From NCBI GenBank assembly GCA_001263235.1, contig LGRD01000002.1, positions 62,001-126,000 of the forward strand: DNA of 64,000 nt, written 5' to 3'. This document shows, one piece after another, positions 28,695-38,710 of this stretch. Source of the stretch: Methylibium sp. NZG. GTDB lineage: Bacteria; Pseudomonadota; Gammaproteobacteria; Burkholderiales; Burkholderiaceae_C. The stretch's first letter is position 1. Every line of letters starts with the position of its first letter. A program made the translations under genes and the position numbers. The notes under the pieces were generated by a model that was given only the letters and a program-made list of their open reading frames with translations, was not told the DNA's origin and made no database searches.

Positions 28695-30257
28695 TCAGCC
28701 CACCGACAGCACGCGCCGGCATTGAATCGCCTCCGCCAAGTGCGCGACCGTGATGGGGCCGCTGCCCGCCAGGTCGGCCACCGAGCGGGCGACGCGCAGC
28801 ACGCGGTGGAAGCTGCGTGCGGACCAGCCCAAGCGGGCGGCAGCGGCCTGCAGGAACTTCGACGCGGCGGCGTCGAGCGCGCAGTGCCGGTCGAGCGCAT
28901 CACCGGTCAGCGCTGCGTTGGCGCAACCCTGGCGCTGCATCGCGCGGTCTCGTGCGCGGCTCACGCGGGCTGCGATGACCTCGGTCGCCTCGCCATCCGG
29001 TGCGGCTGCCAGCGCTGCGGCGGGCACGGCCGGCACCTCCACCTGCACGTCGATGCGGTCGAGCAGCGGGCCGCTGATGCGCCCCTGGTAGCGCGCCACC
29101 ACGTCCGGCGTGCAGCGGCAGGCGCGCAGCGGGCTGCCCTGGTGGCCGCACGGGCAGGGGTTCATCGCCGCGATGAGCTGAAAGCGCGCCGGGAACTCGG
29201 CCTGCCGCGCCGCGCGCGAGATGACGATGCGGCCGGTTTCCAGCGGCTCGCGCAGGCCTTCGAGCGCGGCGCGCGGAAACTCAGGCAACTCGTCGAGGAA
29301 CAGCACGCCGTGGTGGCTGAGCGAGATCTCGCCTGGCCGCGGCGGCGAGCCGCCGCCCACCAGCGCGACCGGCGAGGCAGTGTGGTGCGGCGAGCGGAAG
29401 GCGCGCTGCGCCCAGCGATCGGCCGAGAACGCGCCAGTCAGGCTCAGCACTGCGGCGGATTCCAGCGCCTCGTCGTGCGTGAGCGCCGGCAGCAGGCCGG
29501 CAAAGCGCTGCGCCAGCATCGACTTGCCCGTGCCGGGCGGGCCGACCATCAGCGCGCTGTGGCCGCCCGTGGCCGCAATCTCGAGCGCGCGCTTGGCGGC
29601 GGCCTGGCCCTTCACGTCGCGCAGGTCGGCGCCAGGCTCGCGCACGGGCGAGGGCGCTGCGTGCGCCAGCGGTAGTGCGTCGGCCGGCTCTACGTCGCCC
29701 GGAAGCAGTGCGCGGACGACATCGAGCAGGTGCGCTGCACCGTGGATGCGCAGGCCACCCGTCATGGCACTGGACATGTCGCCCGCCATGCCACAAGCCA
29801 GCGCGGCCTCCTGCGCGCTCGCGTGCGGCAGCACCAAGGCGCGCCCGCTGCCCGCGCCGCTGCGGTGCAGTGCCAGCGCCATGGCCAGCGCGCCACGCAC
29901 CGGGCGCAACTCGCCCGAGAGCGACAACTCACCGGCGAACTCGTACTGCGCCAGCCGCGCCGCGTCGATCTGCCCGCTGGCGGCCAGGATGCCGAGCGCG
30001 ATCGGCAAGTCGAAACGACCCGACTCCTTGGGCAGGTCGGCCGGTGCCAGGTTGACGGTGATGCGCTTGTTGTTCGGGAACTCGAGCCCGCTGTTCTGCA
30101 GCGCGGCGCGCACCCGCTCGCGCGCTTCCTTGACCTCGGTGTCGGCCAGGCCCACCAACGTGACGCTGGGCAGGCCGTTGGCCAGGTGCACCTCGACGGT
30201 GACCTCGGGCGCCTGCAGGGCGTCCAGCGCCCGGCTGTGAACTACGGCAAGCGACAT
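28695..30257 (-). CDS. comM: YifB/ComM family Mg-chelatase-like AAA ATPase
   Basis: A 520-residue ATPase of the YifB/ComM family. The N-terminal Lon-protease-like domain begins MSLAVVHSRALDALQAPEV and is followed by NLAPADLPKESGRFDLPIAL. The AAA core has Walker A GPPGTGKSMLAQRFAG and Walker B GVLFLDELPEF. AMNPCPCGHQG and the C-terminal Mg-chelatase subdomain SARSFHRVLRVARSVADLAG follow. In naturally competent bacteria ComM is a hexameric helicase that helps branch migration of taken-up DNA. The length is as expected and every motif is intact. No competence genes are adjacent. Confidence 0.92.
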   Translation of the reverse strand: MSLAVVHSRALDALQAPEVTVEVHLANGLPSVTLVGLADTEVKEARERVRAALQNSGLEFPNNKRITVNLAPADLPKESGRFDLPIALGILAASGQIDAARLAQYEFAGELSLSGELRPVRGALAMALALHRSGAGSGRALVLPHASAQEAALACGMAGDMSSAMTGGLRIHGAAHLLDVVRALLPGDVEPADALPLAHAAPSPVREPGADLRDVKGQAAAKRALEIAATGGHSALMVGPPGTGKSMLAQRFAGLLPALTHDEALESAAVLSLTGAFSADRWAQRAFRSPHHTASPVALVGGGSPPRPGEISLSHHGVLFLDELPEFPRAALEGLREPLETGRIVISRAARQAEFPARFQLIAAMNPCPCGHQGSPLRACRCTPDVVARYQGRISGPLLDRIDVQVEVPAVPAAALAAAPDGEATEVIAARVSRARDRAMQRQGCANAALTGDALDRHCALDAAASKFLQAAAARLGWSARSFHRVLRVARSVADLAGSGPITVAHLAEAIQCRRVLSVG

Positions 30258-30351
30258 CGGCCCCCCTCGGGCATCGTTCTTTGAGCGCTGGATTGTGCCT
30301 GCCTGCCCTGCCTTCCGATGCCCGCGCGAGACCGCACCGATTCAGAGCGTT

Positions 30352-30371
30352 CGCAAGCCTAAATGGTGCAA
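30352..30371 (+). promoter_or_regulatory. Candidate NtrC half-site
   Basis: TGGTGCA (30364-30370) matches the right half of the NtrC consensus; the left half is weak. It lies about 90-108 bases upstream of the expected sigma-54 start site, the normal distance for an enhancer. Confidence 0.4.
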
Positions 30372-30433
30372 GTTAGGCACGAATTGGGGCTTCAAATGGG
30401 CCGAAGCGGGGCGTCGCGTCGAACGCTGGGCCA

Positions 30434-30448
30434 TGGCACAAAAACTGC
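30434..30448 (+). promoter_or_regulatory. Sigma-54 (-24/-12) promoter of the porin-glnK-amtB operon
   Basis: TGGCAC-AAAAA-CTGC has the invariant GG and GC separated by exactly 10 bases, matching the RpoN consensus TGGCAC-N5-TTGC with one change. Transcription should start near 30460, giving a leader of about 65 bases before the porin ATG. This makes the operon a nitrogen-limitation target. Confidence 0.85.
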
Positions 30449-30524
30449 GAAGGAGTGCACGAGCCGCACAACTCCCATCCTGGACACCTCCCCCTCTTTC
30501 TTCCGACTTCTGGAGAGAACCGAC

Positions 30525-31653
<1,129 letters not shown>

Positions 31654-31692
31654 CGCCCGCCGCCTGAGGCCCCCAAACGAAAGACAACCGAC

Positions 31693-33207
31693 ATGAAAAA
31701 ACTGATTGCGATACTCGCCCTGGGCCTCGCGTCCCTCGGCTTCTCTGGCGCCGTCGTGGCGCAGGCTGCGTCGGCGCCCGCCGCGGCCGCGTCGATGGCG
31801 GCCACGGCCGCCCCGGCAGCCATGCCTGCTGCGCCGGCCGCATCGGCTGCAGCCGAGGCGGCTCCCGCCGCCGCCGCGCCGGTGGCCAACAAGGGCGACG
31901 TGGCGTGGATGATCGTTGCCACGCTGCTCGTCATCATGATGACCATCCCCGGCCTGGCGCTGTTCTACGGAGGTCTGGTGCGCAGCAAGAACATGCTGTC
32001 GGTGTTGATGCAGGTGTTCGTCACCTTCTCGATGATCGTCGTGCTGTGGTGCATTTATGGCTACAGCCTCGCGTTCACCGAGGGCAACGCGTTCATCGGC
32101 GGGTTCGACCGGCTGTTCCTCAACGGCGTGTTCGACCCCGCGGCGGGTACGTTTGCGATGGCGGCCACCTTCAGCAAGGGCGTCTACATCCCTGAGTTGC
32201 TGTTCGTCGCCTTCCAGGCCACGTTTGCAGGCATCACCTGCTGCCTGATCGTCGGCGCGTTTGCAGAGCGCATCAAGTTCAGCGCGGTGCTGCTGTTCAT
32301 GGCGCTGTGGTTCACGTTCAGCTACGCGCCGATCGCCCACATGGTGTGGTGGTGGATGGGCCCGGACGCCTACGCCAGCAAGGAAGTGGCCGACGCGATG
32401 ACCGCCAAGGCCGGCCTGATCTGGCAGTGGGGCGCGCTCGACTTTGCCGGCGGCACGGTGGTGCACATCAACGCCGCGGTGGCCGGCCTGGTGGGTGCGT
32501 TCATGATCGGCAAGCGCGTTGGCTACGGCAAGGAGGCGTTCACGCCGCACTCGCTGACGCTGACGATGGTCGGTGCCTCGATGCTGTGGGTCGGCTGGTT
32601 CGGCTTCAACGCCGGTTCGGCGCTCGAAGCCAGCAACGGCGCGGTGCTCGCCTTCATGAACACCTTCTCGGCCACCTCGGCCGCGGTGCTGGCCTGGTGC
32701 ATCGGTGAAACGCTGATGCGCGGCAAGGCCTCGATGCTCGGTGCAGCCTCAGGTGCAGTCGCTGGTCTCGTGGCGATCACGCCGGCCGCGGGCAACGTGG
32801 GCCTGATGGGCGCGATCGTGATCGGCTTCGTCGCCGGCTTCGCCTGCCTGTGGGGCGTGAACGGCCTGAAGAAGATGCTGGGTGCGGACGACTCGCTCGA
32901 CGTGTTCGGCGTGCACGGCGTGGGCGGCATCGTCGGCGCGCTGCTGACAGGTGTGTTCAACAACCAGGCGCTCGGCGGCCCGGGGCTGGTGGGCGACTGG
33001 GTCACTGTTGCCGTCGTCTCCAACAGCATCGGCGCGCAGGTGTGGATTCAGCTGAAGGCGGTGCTGCTGACGGTGGTGTGGTCGGGCGTGGTGTCGTTCA
33101 TCGCGTTCAAGATCGTCGACCTGGTGATCGGGTTGCGCGTGCCGGAAGACGCCGAGCGCGAGGGCCTGGACATCACCTCGCACGGCGAGACGGCCTACAG
33201 CAAGTAA
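31693..33207 (+). CDS. amtB: Ammonium transporter AmtB
   Basis: A 504-residue ammonium channel. It begins with a cleavable signal peptide (KLIAILALGLASLGFSGAVVAQA) and an Ala/Pro-rich periplasmic extension to about residue 66. The Amt core (GDVAWMIVATLLVIMMTIPG onward) follows with 11 membrane spans. The pore histidines appear in APIAHMVWWWMG and GVHGVGGIVGALLTG, and the family signature is visible in DFAGGTVVHINAAVAGLVG. The long Ala-rich extension is common in betaproteobacterial AmtB proteins. It is last in the porin-glnK-amtB operon and followed by a strong terminator. Confidence 0.96.
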   Translation: MKKLIAILALGLASLGFSGAVVAQAASAPAAAASMAATAAPAAMPAAPAASAAAEAAPAAAAPVANKGDVAWMIVATLLVIMMTIPGLALFYGGLVRSKNMLSVLMQVFVTFSMIVVLWCIYGYSLAFTEGNAFIGGFDRLFLNGVFDPAAGTFAMAATFSKGVYIPELLFVAFQATFAGITCCLIVGAFAERIKFSAVLLFMALWFTFSYAPIAHMVWWWMGPDAYASKEVADAMTAKAGLIWQWGALDFAGGTVVHINAAVAGLVGAFMIGKRVGYGKEAFTPHSLTLTMVGASMLWVGWFGFNAGSALEASNGAVLAFMNTFSATSAAVLAWCIGETLMRGKASMLGAASGAVAGLVAITPAAGNVGLMGAIVIGFVAGFACLWGVNGLKKMLGADDSLDVFGVHGVGGIVGALLTGVFNNQALGGPGLVGDWVTVAVVSNSIGAQVWIQLKAVLLTVVWSGVVSFIAFKIVDLVIGLRVPEDAEREGLDITSHGETAYSK

Positions 33208-33243
33208 GCTCGGCAACGCAGACACAGGCACTGCCTGTGAAGC

Positions 33244-33276
33244 GAAACGGGCGCCCAGGCGCCCGTTTCTTCTTTG
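33244..33276 (+). terminator. Rho-independent terminator after amtB
   Basis: A perfect 11-12 bp GC-rich stem, GAAACGGGCGCC with GGCGCCCGTTTC, is followed by a T-rich tail (TCTTCTTT). A second, smaller hairpin (CACAGGCA with TGCCTGTG) precedes it at 33223-33239. Confidence 0.88.
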
Positions 33277-33352
33277 CGGCGGCCCGTCTGCTTCAGGTCT
33301 GCTTCAGAATGTCGGCACGACCCCCGCGCCACCTCACTCAAAGGACACCCCC

Positions 33353-33823
33353 ATGAAAGGCGACCCGCAAGTCATCCACTGGCTCCAGATGCAGCTCAAG
33401 AACGAGTTGACCGCGATCAACCAGTACTTCGTGCACTACCGCATGTTCAAGCACTGGGGCTTCGACCGCATGGCGAAGAAGGAGTACGAGGAGTCGATCG
33501 GCGAGATGAAACACGCCGACCAGCTGATGGACCGCATCTTCACGCTCGACGGCCTGCCCAACCTGCAGGACCTGGGAAAGCTGCTGATCGGCGAGACCCT
33601 GCCCGAGGCGCTGGGCTGCGACTTGAAGCTGGAGCAGGCGTCGCAGATCACCCTCAAGGACGGCATCGCGCACTGCGAGTCGGTGCGCGACTACGTGTCG
33701 CGCGACCTGCTACAAGGCATTCTCGACGACACCGAGGAGCACATCGACTTCCTGGAAACGCAGCTCGAACTGATCCACAAGGTCGGCGAGCAGAACTACC
33801 TGCAATCGCAGATGGGGAGGTGA
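33353..33823 (+). CDS. bfr: Bacterioferritin
   Basis: A 156-residue haem-containing ferritin that stores iron in a 24-mer shell. Ferroxidase ligands fit Glu18 (LKNELTAINQY), Glu51 and His54 (GEMKHADQLMDR), and Met52 is the haem ligand shared between subunits. The four-helix bundle continues through CESVRDYVSRDLLQGILDDTEEHIDFLE. AAAGGA is well placed before the ATG. It is followed 158 bp later by bfd and then a ChaN-like gene, an iron-storage and release neighbourhood. There is no clear Fur box directly upstream of this gene. Confidence 0.96.
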   Translation: MKGDPQVIHWLQMQLKNELTAINQYFVHYRMFKHWGFDRMAKKEYEESIGEMKHADQLMDRIFTLDGLPNLQDLGKLLIGETLPEALGCDLKLEQASQITLKDGIAHCESVRDYVSRDLLQGILDDTEEHIDFLETQLELIHKVGEQNYLQSQMGR

Positions 33824-33874
33824 GCTGAAGGCAGACTTCACGAATGCCCCTTCTGCACCGGTCGGCAGGTTTGC

Positions 33875-33896
33875 TAACAAGAACGATTCGCATTAC
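33875..33896 (+). promoter_or_regulatory. Candidate Fur box upstream of bfd
   Basis: The region AACAAGAACGATTCGCATT (33876-33894), read on the other strand as AATGCGAATCGTTCTTGTT, fits the betaproteobacterial Fur-box pattern built from NAT-type triplets. It sits about 90 bases before the bfd start, so iron starvation should derepress bfd and perhaps chaN. Confidence 0.6.
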
Positions 33897-33981
33897 TATG
33901 CGGCCATCGAGGCTTGGAGGGCGGTTCGATGGGCAGGCTGGCGGAACGATGTGCAGGGGCGGGTTCGGCGAGGGCGCGGCG

Positions 33982-34218
33982 ATGATCGTCTGCGTGTGCC
34001 GGCGTGTCTCCGACCGCGACATCGAGTCCGAAGTCTGCGCGGGCTGCCCGAGTTTCGATGCCTTGCAGAGCGAGTTGCAGGTTGGCACGGCCTGCGGCGC
34101 GTGTACCGACTGCGCGCGTCAGGTCTTCGACGCGAAGTGCAGCGCTCGTCGCGGCGTGGCGTGGCAGGCCAGAGGGGAGCAGGCCGGTTTGGCCTCTGCG
34201 CTCGGCACGGTCGGCTGA
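33982..34218 (+). CDS. bfd: Bacterioferritin-associated ferredoxin Bfd
   Basis: A 78-residue 2Fe-2S protein. Cluster cysteines are Cys4 and Cys6 (MIVCVCRRVSD) and Cys38 and Cys41 (GTACGACTDCARQ), the C-x-C and C-x-x-C pattern of Bfd. Bfd docks on bacterioferritin and reduces the stored ferric iron to release it. The start at 33982 gives the normal family N-terminus; the longer open frame runs across the Fur box. The C-terminal 25 residues after the fold look like a non-conserved tail. It is followed by a ChaN-like gene 19 bp later. Confidence 0.9.
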   Translation: MIVCVCRRVSDRDIESEVCAGCPSFDALQSELQVGTACGACTDCARQVFDAKCSARRGVAWQARGEQAGLASALGTVG

Positions 34219-34237
34219 ACCTGCGCGGCGGGGCCGC

Positions 34238-35164
34238 ATGACGATCTGGCTGCCGTTCATCACTCTCACCCTGTCAGCTGCCTTGGCAGGCTGCACGGGC
34301 CCTTTTCCGGCAACACCCGGCTCGCCGCTGGCAAGCGACATCCAGACGTCTGCCGGCAGCGCGCTGACCCGCGAGCAGGTCGTCGCTGCAATGCGGCGGG
34401 CCGATCTCGTGCTGTTGGGTGAGGTGCACGACAACCCGCACCACCACCGCGAGCGCGCTGCGTTGCTGAAGGCGTTGGCGGATCGGCGGCCGACGGTCGT
34501 CTTCGAGCAGTTTCCGCGCGCCGCAAATGCCGCGTTGGCCTCGCCGGTGGCGGACGACCTCGACGCCTGGCTCGACCGAACCGGCTTTGACCGCAAAGGC
34601 TGGGCCTGGCCGCTGCACCGGCCGTTGGTCGACGCCGCGCTGGCGGCGGGGCTGCCGCTGCGCGGTGGCAACCTCGCGCGCGACGAGGCCCGCCAGATCG
34701 CGCGCCAGGGCGCAAACGCCGCGCCGCCCGACCTGGCGGCTGCGCTCGCCCAGCCGTTGCCGGCCGCCGCAGCCTCGGCGCTCGACCAGGCGCTGATCGA
34801 CGGTCACTGCGGCCAGCTGCCGACGGCGGCCGTGCCCCGCATGCGCGACGCCCAAGCGGCGCGCGACGCAGCCATGGCCGACGCGCTGCTGCGCGCCTTG
34901 GCCGACGGTGCTTCTAGCGCTGTGCTGATCGCCGGCAACGGCCACGTGCGGCGTGACCATGGCGTGCCGCTGTGGCTGGCCAGGCGAGCACCGAAGGCGG
35001 CGGTGCTGAGCGTCGGCTTTCTGGAACGCGACGCCGACGGCGGCGCGCCGCCTGCGGCCGACATGGGCGCGTACGACATCGTCTGGTTCACACCGCGCCA
35101 ACCGCGGGCCGACCCTTGCGCTGGTTTCACCATGCCGCTGCGCAGCGCGCCGGCCGCGCGATAG
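34238..35164 (+). CDS. ChaN family lipoprotein
   Basis: A 308-residue lipoprotein (signal ITLTLSAALAGC, lipobox LAGC). The ChaN-like domain has ADLVLLGEVHDNPHHHRERA at its start, FEQFPRAANAAL, and AVLIAGNGHVRRDHGVPLWL near the end, all typical of this haem-binding, iron-regulated family. It probably sits on the outer membrane and may bind haem. It is close behind bfd and likely shares its Fur-controlled transcript. The start at 34238 is chosen because it places the signal peptide at the N-terminus. Confidence 0.87.
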   Translation: MTIWLPFITLTLSAALAGCTGPFPATPGSPLASDIQTSAGSALTREQVVAAMRRADLVLLGEVHDNPHHHRERAALLKALADRRPTVVFEQFPRAANAALASPVADDLDAWLDRTGFDRKGWAWPLHRPLVDAALAAGLPLRGGNLARDEARQIARQGANAAPPDLAAALAQPLPAAAASALDQALIDGHCGQLPTAAVPRMRDAQAARDAAMADALLRALADGASSAVLIAGNGHVRRDHGVPLWLARRAPKAAVLSVGFLERDADGGAPPAADMGAYDIVWFTPRQPRADPCAGFTMPLRSAPAAR

Positions 35165-35258
35165 GGCGCAAGAAGGGGCGCGCAAGACAAGGCGCGCAAG
35201 ACAAGGCGCTCAAGAAAAGGCGCGCAACAAGAGGCGCGCAAGAAGAGGCGCGCAATTG
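35165..35258. repeat. 14-bp tandem repeat, six to seven copies
   Basis: Degenerate copies of GGCGCGCAAGACAA run head to tail directly after the chaN stop. Variants include GGCGCTCAAGAAAA and GGCGCGCAAGAAGA. Copies touch each other without spacers. The repeat fills most of the gap to gshA. Confidence 0.85.
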
Positions 35259-35283
35259 AGAGTCTCGCAAAGAGGCCCGCGCT

Positions 35284-35297
35284 GCGCTTGCAAGCGC
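35284..35297. promoter_or_regulatory. Perfect 14-bp palindrome upstream of gshA
   Basis: GCGCTTGCAAGCGC is fully self-complementary and lies 63 bases before the gshA ATG. It is a possible operator or hairpin. The regulator is unknown. Confidence 0.4.
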
Positions 35298-35359
35298 GAG
35301 CGCCTGCCCCACATGCCTAGAATCAAACGCCCCTCGACACCTTCTGCGGCCCGACTCCC

Positions 35360-36655
35360 ATGGTCCCCCACCTCCTCACCGCGCTGACCGGCCCGATCAA
35401 CGAGCTGGAGCAGCGCATCCTGGAGTCGCTGCCGGCCATCGAACGCTGGTTGCGGCTGGAGTGGATGGAGCACACGCCGCCGTTCTACACCGCGGTGGAC
35501 GTTCGCAACGCCGGCTTCAAGCTCGCGCCGGTGGACACGCACCTGTTCCCCAACGGCTTCAACAACCTCACGGTGGAGATGCTGCCGCTGGCGGTGCAGG
35601 CGGCGATGGCCGCGATCGAGAAGATCTGCCCCGAAGCCAAGAACCTGCTGCTGATCCCCGAGAGCAACATCCGCAACACCTTCTACCTGATGAACGTGCA
35701 GCGGCTGATGCAGGTGTTTCACCAGGCCGGCCTGAACGTGCGCCTGGGCACGCTCGACGACGCGGTGAAGGCGCCCACCGACATCGCGCTGCCCGACGGC
35801 AGCAGCATCACCGTCGAGCCGCTGGTGCGCACGCGCGGGCGGCTGGGCCTGAAGAACTTCGACCCCTGCACCATCTTGCTCAACAACGACCTGTCGGCCG
35901 GCGTGCCCAAGGTGCTGGACGATCTGCACGAGCAGTACCTGCTGCCGCCGCTGCACGCCGGCTGGGGCACGCGCCGCAAGACGAACCACTTTGCGGCGTA
36001 CGAAGAAGTGGCCAAGAAGTTCGCCAAGCTGCTGGGCATGGACCCCTGGCTCATCAACCCGATGTTCACCCGCTGCGGCGTGGTCGACCTGTCCGATGCT
36101 GCCAGCGCCGACGCCCTGATGAGCCACGCCGATGCGTTGCTGGGCAAGGTGCGCCGCAAGTACAAGGAATACGGCATCGGCGAGAAGCCGTTCGTCATCG
36201 TCAAGGCCGACGCGGGCCGTTGCGGCTTTGGCCTGCTGACCGTGCGCGACGCCAAGGACCTGGCCGACCTGGCGCGTCTGGCCCGCAACAAGACGCACCT
36301 GCTGAAAGACGAAGGCGACGTCTGCGAACTCATCTTGCAAGAAGGCGTGCCGACCTACGAGCGCGTGAACGACGCCGTGGCCGAGCCGGTGGTCTACATG
36401 ATCGACCGCTACGTGGTGGGCGGCTTCTACCGCGTCAACGCCGGCCGCGGCAACGACGAGGCGCTCGACTCGCCCGGCGCCAGCTACGTGCCGCTGGCCT
36501 TTGCCGAGGCGCACCAGTTGCCCAAGCCGGGCGCCAAGCCCGGCATCAGCGCGCCGAACCGCTTCTACATGTACGGCGTGATCGCGCGCCTGGCCATGGT
36601 GGCGGCCAGCTACGAACTCGAAGCGACGGACCCGAACGCCGAAGTCTACGAATGA
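35360..36655 (+). CDS. gshA: Glutamate-cysteine ligase (TIGR02049-type GshA)
   Basis: A 431-residue enzyme of the proteobacterial GshA family first defined in Acidithiobacillus (TIGR02049), distinct from E. coli GshA. It makes gamma-glutamylcysteine, the first step of glutathione synthesis. Recognisable segments are LEWMEHTPPFYTAVDVRNAG, APVDTHLFPNGFNN, FVIVKADAGRCGFGLLTVRD, and YVVGGFYRVNAGRGNDEALD. No clear Shine-Dalgarno is seen. gshB, encoding the second enzyme, lies about 5.5 kb downstream on the same strand, with four other genes between. In many relatives they are nearly adjacent. Confidence 0.92.
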   Translation: MVPHLLTALTGPINELEQRILESLPAIERWLRLEWMEHTPPFYTAVDVRNAGFKLAPVDTHLFPNGFNNLTVEMLPLAVQAAMAAIEKICPEAKNLLLIPESNIRNTFYLMNVQRLMQVFHQAGLNVRLGTLDDAVKAPTDIALPDGSSITVEPLVRTRGRLGLKNFDPCTILLNNDLSAGVPKVLDDLHEQYLLPPLHAGWGTRRKTNHFAAYEEVAKKFAKLLGMDPWLINPMFTRCGVVDLSDAASADALMSHADALLGKVRRKYKEYGIGEKPFVIVKADAGRCGFGLLTVRDAKDLADLARLARNKTHLLKDEGDVCELILQEGVPTYERVNDAVAEPVVYMIDRYVVGGFYRVNAGRGNDEALDSPGASYVPLAFAEAHQLPKPGAKPGISAPNRFYMYGVIARLAMVAASYELEATDPNAEVYE

Positions 36656-36806
36656 CGGGGCGGCGCACCGGCTGACGCTCACGTCAGTTGCTGCGCTGCA
36701 ACATCTGGCCGACGGACGGTGCGACTTGACGCGAAAGGCCACGGCGACGGCGGCCCACCGATGACGCCGGGCGCACAATCCCGCCACCCGGCCCGCCCCG
36801 CAACTT

Positions 36807-38690
36807 GTGAGTTCCCCGTCTTCGAAATCGCACTCGTCCAGCTTGGCGGCGTTGACTCTGGGCGCCGTGGGCGTGGTGTACGGCGACATCGGCACCAGCC
36901 CGCTCTATGCGCTGAAGGAAGTCTTTGCGCACGGGCATGTGCCGCTCACGCCGGCCAACATTTACGGCGTGCTGTCGCTGGTGTTCTGGACGCTCACCGT
37001 CGTCGTCTCGCTCAAGTACGTGCTGCTGATTCTGCGCGCCGACAACAACGGCGAGGGCGGCTTGATCGCGATGTTGGCGCTGGCTTCGCAGGCGGTGAAG
37101 CACAAGCCGGTGTTGCGCCGCCGGCTGCTGGTGCTGGGCATCTTCGGCACCGCGATCTTCTTCGGCGACGGTGTCATCACGCCGGCGATTTCGGTCTTGT
37201 CGGCGGTCGAAGGGCTGGAGGTAGCCGCACCCGCACTGCACGCGTATGTCGTGCCGATCACGCTGGTGGTGCTGACGGCGCTGTTCATCGTGCAGCGCCA
37301 CGGCACGGCCAGCGTGGGCAAGTGGTTCGGGCCGGTCACGGCGCTGTGGTTCGGGGTGCTGGCGGTGCTGGGGGTCGTGCACATCGCCACCAACCCGGCG
37401 GTGCTGTGGGCGCTGAGCCCGCACCACGCGTTGAACTTTTTGCTGGCGCAGCCCGGCATCGCCTTCATCGCGCTCGGCTCGGTGGTGCTGTGCGTGACCG
37501 GCGCCGAGGCGCTGTACGCCGACATGGGCCACTTCGGCAAACGGCCGATCCGCCTGGCGTGGTTCAGCCTGGTCATGCCGGCGCTGGTGCTCAACTACTT
37601 CGGCCAAGGCGCGATGCTGCTGGCCCACCCGGAGAACGTGAAGAACCCGTTCTTCGAGATGGCGCCGCAGTGGGCGCTGTACCCGCTGATCGGGCTGGCC
37701 ACCTGTGCCACGGTGATCGCGTCTCAGGCGCTCATCACGGCGGCGTTCTCGGTCACGAAGCAGGCCATTCAGCTGGGCTACCTGCCGCGCGTGCGCATCC
37801 TGCACACCTCGGTGAAGGAGACCGGCCAGATCTACGTGCCCTTCATCAACTGGGGCCTGTACGTGTGCATCGTGCTGGCGGTGCTGGCCTTCGGCTCCAG
37901 CAGCAACCTGGCGGCGGCCTACGGCATCGCGGTGACGATCGACATGCTGATCACCACCATCATGACCTTCTTCGTCATCCGATACGCCTGGAAGTACCCG
38001 TGGCCGCTATGCGTGGCCGCCACCGGCTTCTTCTTCATCGTCGATTTCGTCTACTTTGCGGCCAACATCGTCAAGGTGTTCGACGGCGGCTGGTTCCCGA
38101 TCGCCATCGGCGCCTTCATGTTCCTGCTGATGATGACGTGGAAGCAGGGCCGGCGGATCATGAGCGACCGGCTGCGTGCCGATGCGATCGACCTGAAGAG
38201 CTTCCTCGAATCGGTGTTCATGGGCCCGCCCGCGCGTGTGCCGGGCACGGCAGTGTTCTTGTCGAGCGAACAGGGCATCGTGCCGGCGGCCATGCTGCAC
38301 AACCTCAAGCACAACAAGGTGCTGCACGAGACCAACCTGTTCGTGACTGTGCAGCAGCATGAGCTGCCGTGGATCGGCTTCGACAAGCGCGCCGAGATCG
38401 AGCCGCTCGGCCACGACTGCTGGCAGGTGACACTGCACTTCGGTTTCAAGAACGACCCCGACGTGCCCGAGGCGCTGGCCCTGCTGCGCGGCCGCGGCGT
38501 GCAACTCGACGACATGGACACCAGCTATTTCCTGTCGCGCGACATCGTGATCCCGACCTTCGGGCAGGGCATGTCGATGTGGCGCGAGAAGCTGTTTGCC
38601 GGCATGCACCGCAACGCCACCGCGGCGGCCGACTTCTTGAGTTTGCCGACGAATCGAGTGGTGGAGCTGGGCTCGAAGGTAGAGATCTGA
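36807..38690 (+). CDS. kup: Kup potassium uptake protein
   Basis: A 627-residue proton-coupled potassium transporter. The core starts [20 protein letters not shown], the family signature, and has about 12 membrane spans including [39 protein letters not shown] and [17 protein letters not shown]. The C-terminal cytoplasmic part (about residue 430 onward) ends [10 protein letters not shown]. It begins with a GTG; the alternatives are worse. It follows gshA by 150 bp on the same strand and is convergent with the ATPase gene to its right. Confidence 0.94.
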   Translation: MSSPSSKSHSSSLAALTLGAVGVVYGDIGTSPLYALKEVFAHGHVPLTPANIYGVLSLVFWTLTVVVSLKYVLLILRADNNGEGGLIAMLALASQAVKHKPVLRRRLLVLGIFGTAIFFGDGVITPAISVLSAVEGLEVAAPALHAYVVPITLVVLTALFIVQRHGTASVGKWFGPVTALWFGVLAVLGVVHIATNPAVLWALSPHHALNFLLAQPGIAFIALGSVVLCVTGAEALYADMGHFGKRPIRLAWFSLVMPALVLNYFGQGAMLLAHPENVKNPFFEMAPQWALYPLIGLATCATVIASQALITAAFSVTKQAIQLGYLPRVRILHTSVKETGQIYVPFINWGLYVCIVLAVLAFGSSSNLAAAYGIAVTIDMLITTIMTFFVIRYAWKYPWPLCVAATGFFFIVDFVYFAANIVKVFDGGWFPIAIGAFMFLLMMTWKQGRRIMSDRLRADAIDLKSFLESVFMGPPARVPGTAVFLSSEQGIVPAAMLHNLKHNKVLHETNLFVTVQQHELPWIGFDKRAEIEPLGHDCWQVTLHFGFKNDPDVPEALALLRGRGVQLDDMDTSYFLSRDIVIPTFGQGMSMWREKLFAGMHRNATAAADFLSLPTNRVVELGSKVEI

Positions 38691-38710
38691 GCGGATGAGG
38701 TGGCCGCGCC

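Noticed and set aside
35165-35258. CRISPR array
   Set aside because: The 14-bp units touch each other with no spacers, and no cas genes are present.
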